A stretch of 64,000 bases of DNA from Tetranychus cinnabarinus. Its lineage: Eukaryota > Arthropoda > Arachnida > Trombidiformes > Tetranychidae. Within the stretch, counting starts at the first letter, position 1. Each line of letters starts with the position of its first letter. Both the position numbers and the translations under genes were made by a program. Positions 62,400 through 64,000 of this stretch are shown here, piece by piece. Location: assembly GCA_022266195.1 (NCBI GenBank), contig WHVY01000005.1, positions 1,426,001 to 1,490,000 of the forward strand. The letters are read 5' to 3'. The notes beneath the pieces were generated by a model. It was not told the DNA's origin. It made no database searches and worked only from the letters and a program-made list of their open reading frames with translations.

Positions 62400-64000
62400 A
62401 TAGCTGTATAATTGAGCGTTTCTTAGTTGAGTCTGCACCAAATTTAGCAAAGACTAATTAAATTGACCCTCTACTCGCAACAATAGCCAATATATCTTTT
62501 GCAATAAAGTTTTCGATTCTTCAGCAAACTTGATTCGCCTTCTATGTGAAGATAAATCCTAGAACAAAATAAGCTATTCCAAATATCTGTTGAATTGACT
62601 CAATTTCAACTTTTTTCAACCGAAATTGTTCTGTTTCGAGTTTGCAGAAACTGTCTCGTTTCAAAGTTTATTACCCTATTTTTATTCTTAGCTAAGAAAA
62701 TTGAGTTGCACATCAAGTTGATGAATTAATTGTTTACAAACTGAATGTAATCAAATGGATTTACATCGATAGATGTTTTAAAATTTTGAGATGAAAGTAA
62801 TTTCAATTTACCGTGAAAAGGTAATTTCAACTCCCAATGGTTAGTTTACTCGCTCGTCGATTTGAATATCAATCAATGAACTAGTTTAATAACTTTATAT
62901 GCTATGAAGCTACATTTTCATCACTCTACTGATATTAAAATATTTGCTTTTGTTTTTAATCAACAGCATTTAGCATTTTATAAACATCAACTGCAGCAAA
63001 GGCAACAGCGAAAAGGTAAACATCATTATCAGAATAATTTGTTAGAACCAGAATTTTTCATTTTTACCTTTTCCTTCTTTTCCTTCTTTTTCTGATGGAT
63101 AATGATTTTGTTATTAAAAAGGCTTGAGCCTGTTATAATACTTGACTCCAAGTGTTGCCTGATCTTGATTCACTTTCCAACATTTTTGAAACATTATCTT
63201 TACTTGATATTAATAACATTATAATATCAATAATGTTAATGCTTCAGGTTACGTTAAAAAAGCCATTATAAACAAAAGACTACCGTTAATAGTGTTGGTT
63301 AATTTCGTTGTTGATTTACCTTTTGTGTTGAGATTTTTAGACCAAAGGCAAAGGGAGAGAAAGAGAATGTTCTGAAAGATTTCATTTTGTTCTCCTTACA
63401 GCATGTAATGTTTCTGCACAATGATTTATCATGTCTTCTCAGTCTTTTCAGCTCATTCCAAGTTCATTACTTTTGGTCACAAGTAATGTTGTTTAATAAG
63501 GATAAACAAAATTGGACAGGAAATTTTTTCCAAAAACTTTTTTCTTCCTTCAACTTCCCAGTAGCAATCTTGAACTGTTAAAAAAACTGCATAAAATTAC
63601 GAGAAGAGGAAAATGATGTCGGCTAACAATTTGGATGTTATGCTCGACTGACTAACTTTGAAGTTAACTTTTGAAATTATTTGTGCATCGACTTAATAGT
63701 CATTAAACATCATAACAGTCCTTAGATGCATTGGACATAATAAAATGGTAAATTCTCGGATAAATATGGAAGCAATGCTTTGTGTTATTACAGAAAACTG
63801 GAAAAATTTGTAGTTGTAGTAAAATCAAATAACAAGTGAAAGGTTTCGGTCGGTAATCTGGGGAGAAGACTGCACTCTTGCTTTCACTACAAGATTGAAA
63901 TTCGTATCTAGGATCACTTTATAGCGTTTGAATGCTTTCACAATCTACTACGAATTTAGATCTCATTAGAGATGGTTAACACTAATTTAAGGTTAAAGAA
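62400..64000. other. 1.6-kb stretch with no supported gene
   Basis: AT-rich DNA with short chance ORFs; nothing recognisable on either strand. A GC-richer patch at about 63840-63960 has no assignable function. Confidence 0.5.

Overview
This is a eukaryotic, AT-rich, gene-poor window, most likely from an arthropod (possibly a mite or other chelicerate; the clade below arthropod is a guess). Coding exons are short and bounded by GT/AG splice signals. The non-coding DNA is full of CTT/GAA and ATC/GAT runs, and the only clearly recognisable host genes are LIM-homeodomain genes. No bacterial features are present.

Region 1 (about 1.7-26.5 kb, + strand) holds LIM-homeodomain coding exons. Two exons at 1763-1938 and 2108-2316 splice cleanly and encode two LIM domains of the Lim1 (LHX1/LHX5) class. 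A homeodomain exon at 17211-17689 and a C-terminal exon at 26244-26465 are unmistakably Islet/tailup class, and they also splice in phase with each other. The LIM2 exon ends in phase 1 and the Islet homeodomain exon starts in phase 1. I could find neither Islet-type LIM domains nor a Lim1-type homeodomain in the window. The exons may therefore form one chimeric gene (Lim1-type LIM domains on an Islet homeodomain), or they may be two incomplete neighbouring genes. This is the main finding.

Region 2 (26.5-43.1 kb) is almost featureless intergenic or intronic DNA. It carries a decayed piece of the 3' end of 28S rRNA (about 35.15-35.31 kb, - strand) and one tiny signal-peptide-like ORF.

Region 3 (43.1-56.6 kb) is a transposon nest bracketed by two diverged, direct copies of a ~370-bp repeat. 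Inside are two decayed gag-like retrotransposon fragments, AT-rich tandem arrays, an unrecognised ORF, a decayed zinc-finger ORF and a complete but dead Tc1/mariner element with perfect 33-bp inverted repeats. There is also a possible two-exon mini-gene, a fold-back element with GGTAAG-rich flanks, a second mariner remnant and a nearly full-length pogo/Tigger element with an open 370-codon transposase. The Tigger copy appears to have landed in a minus-strand ORF.

Region 4 (56.6-64 kb) has a good candidate first coding exon of an unrecognised + strand gene (57732-57841). It also has a third mariner remnant with ~200-bp inverted repeats (59286-60257) and weak traces of a decayed minus-strand membrane-protein gene. 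All gene-family calls rest on motif recognition by eye; no database search was run.
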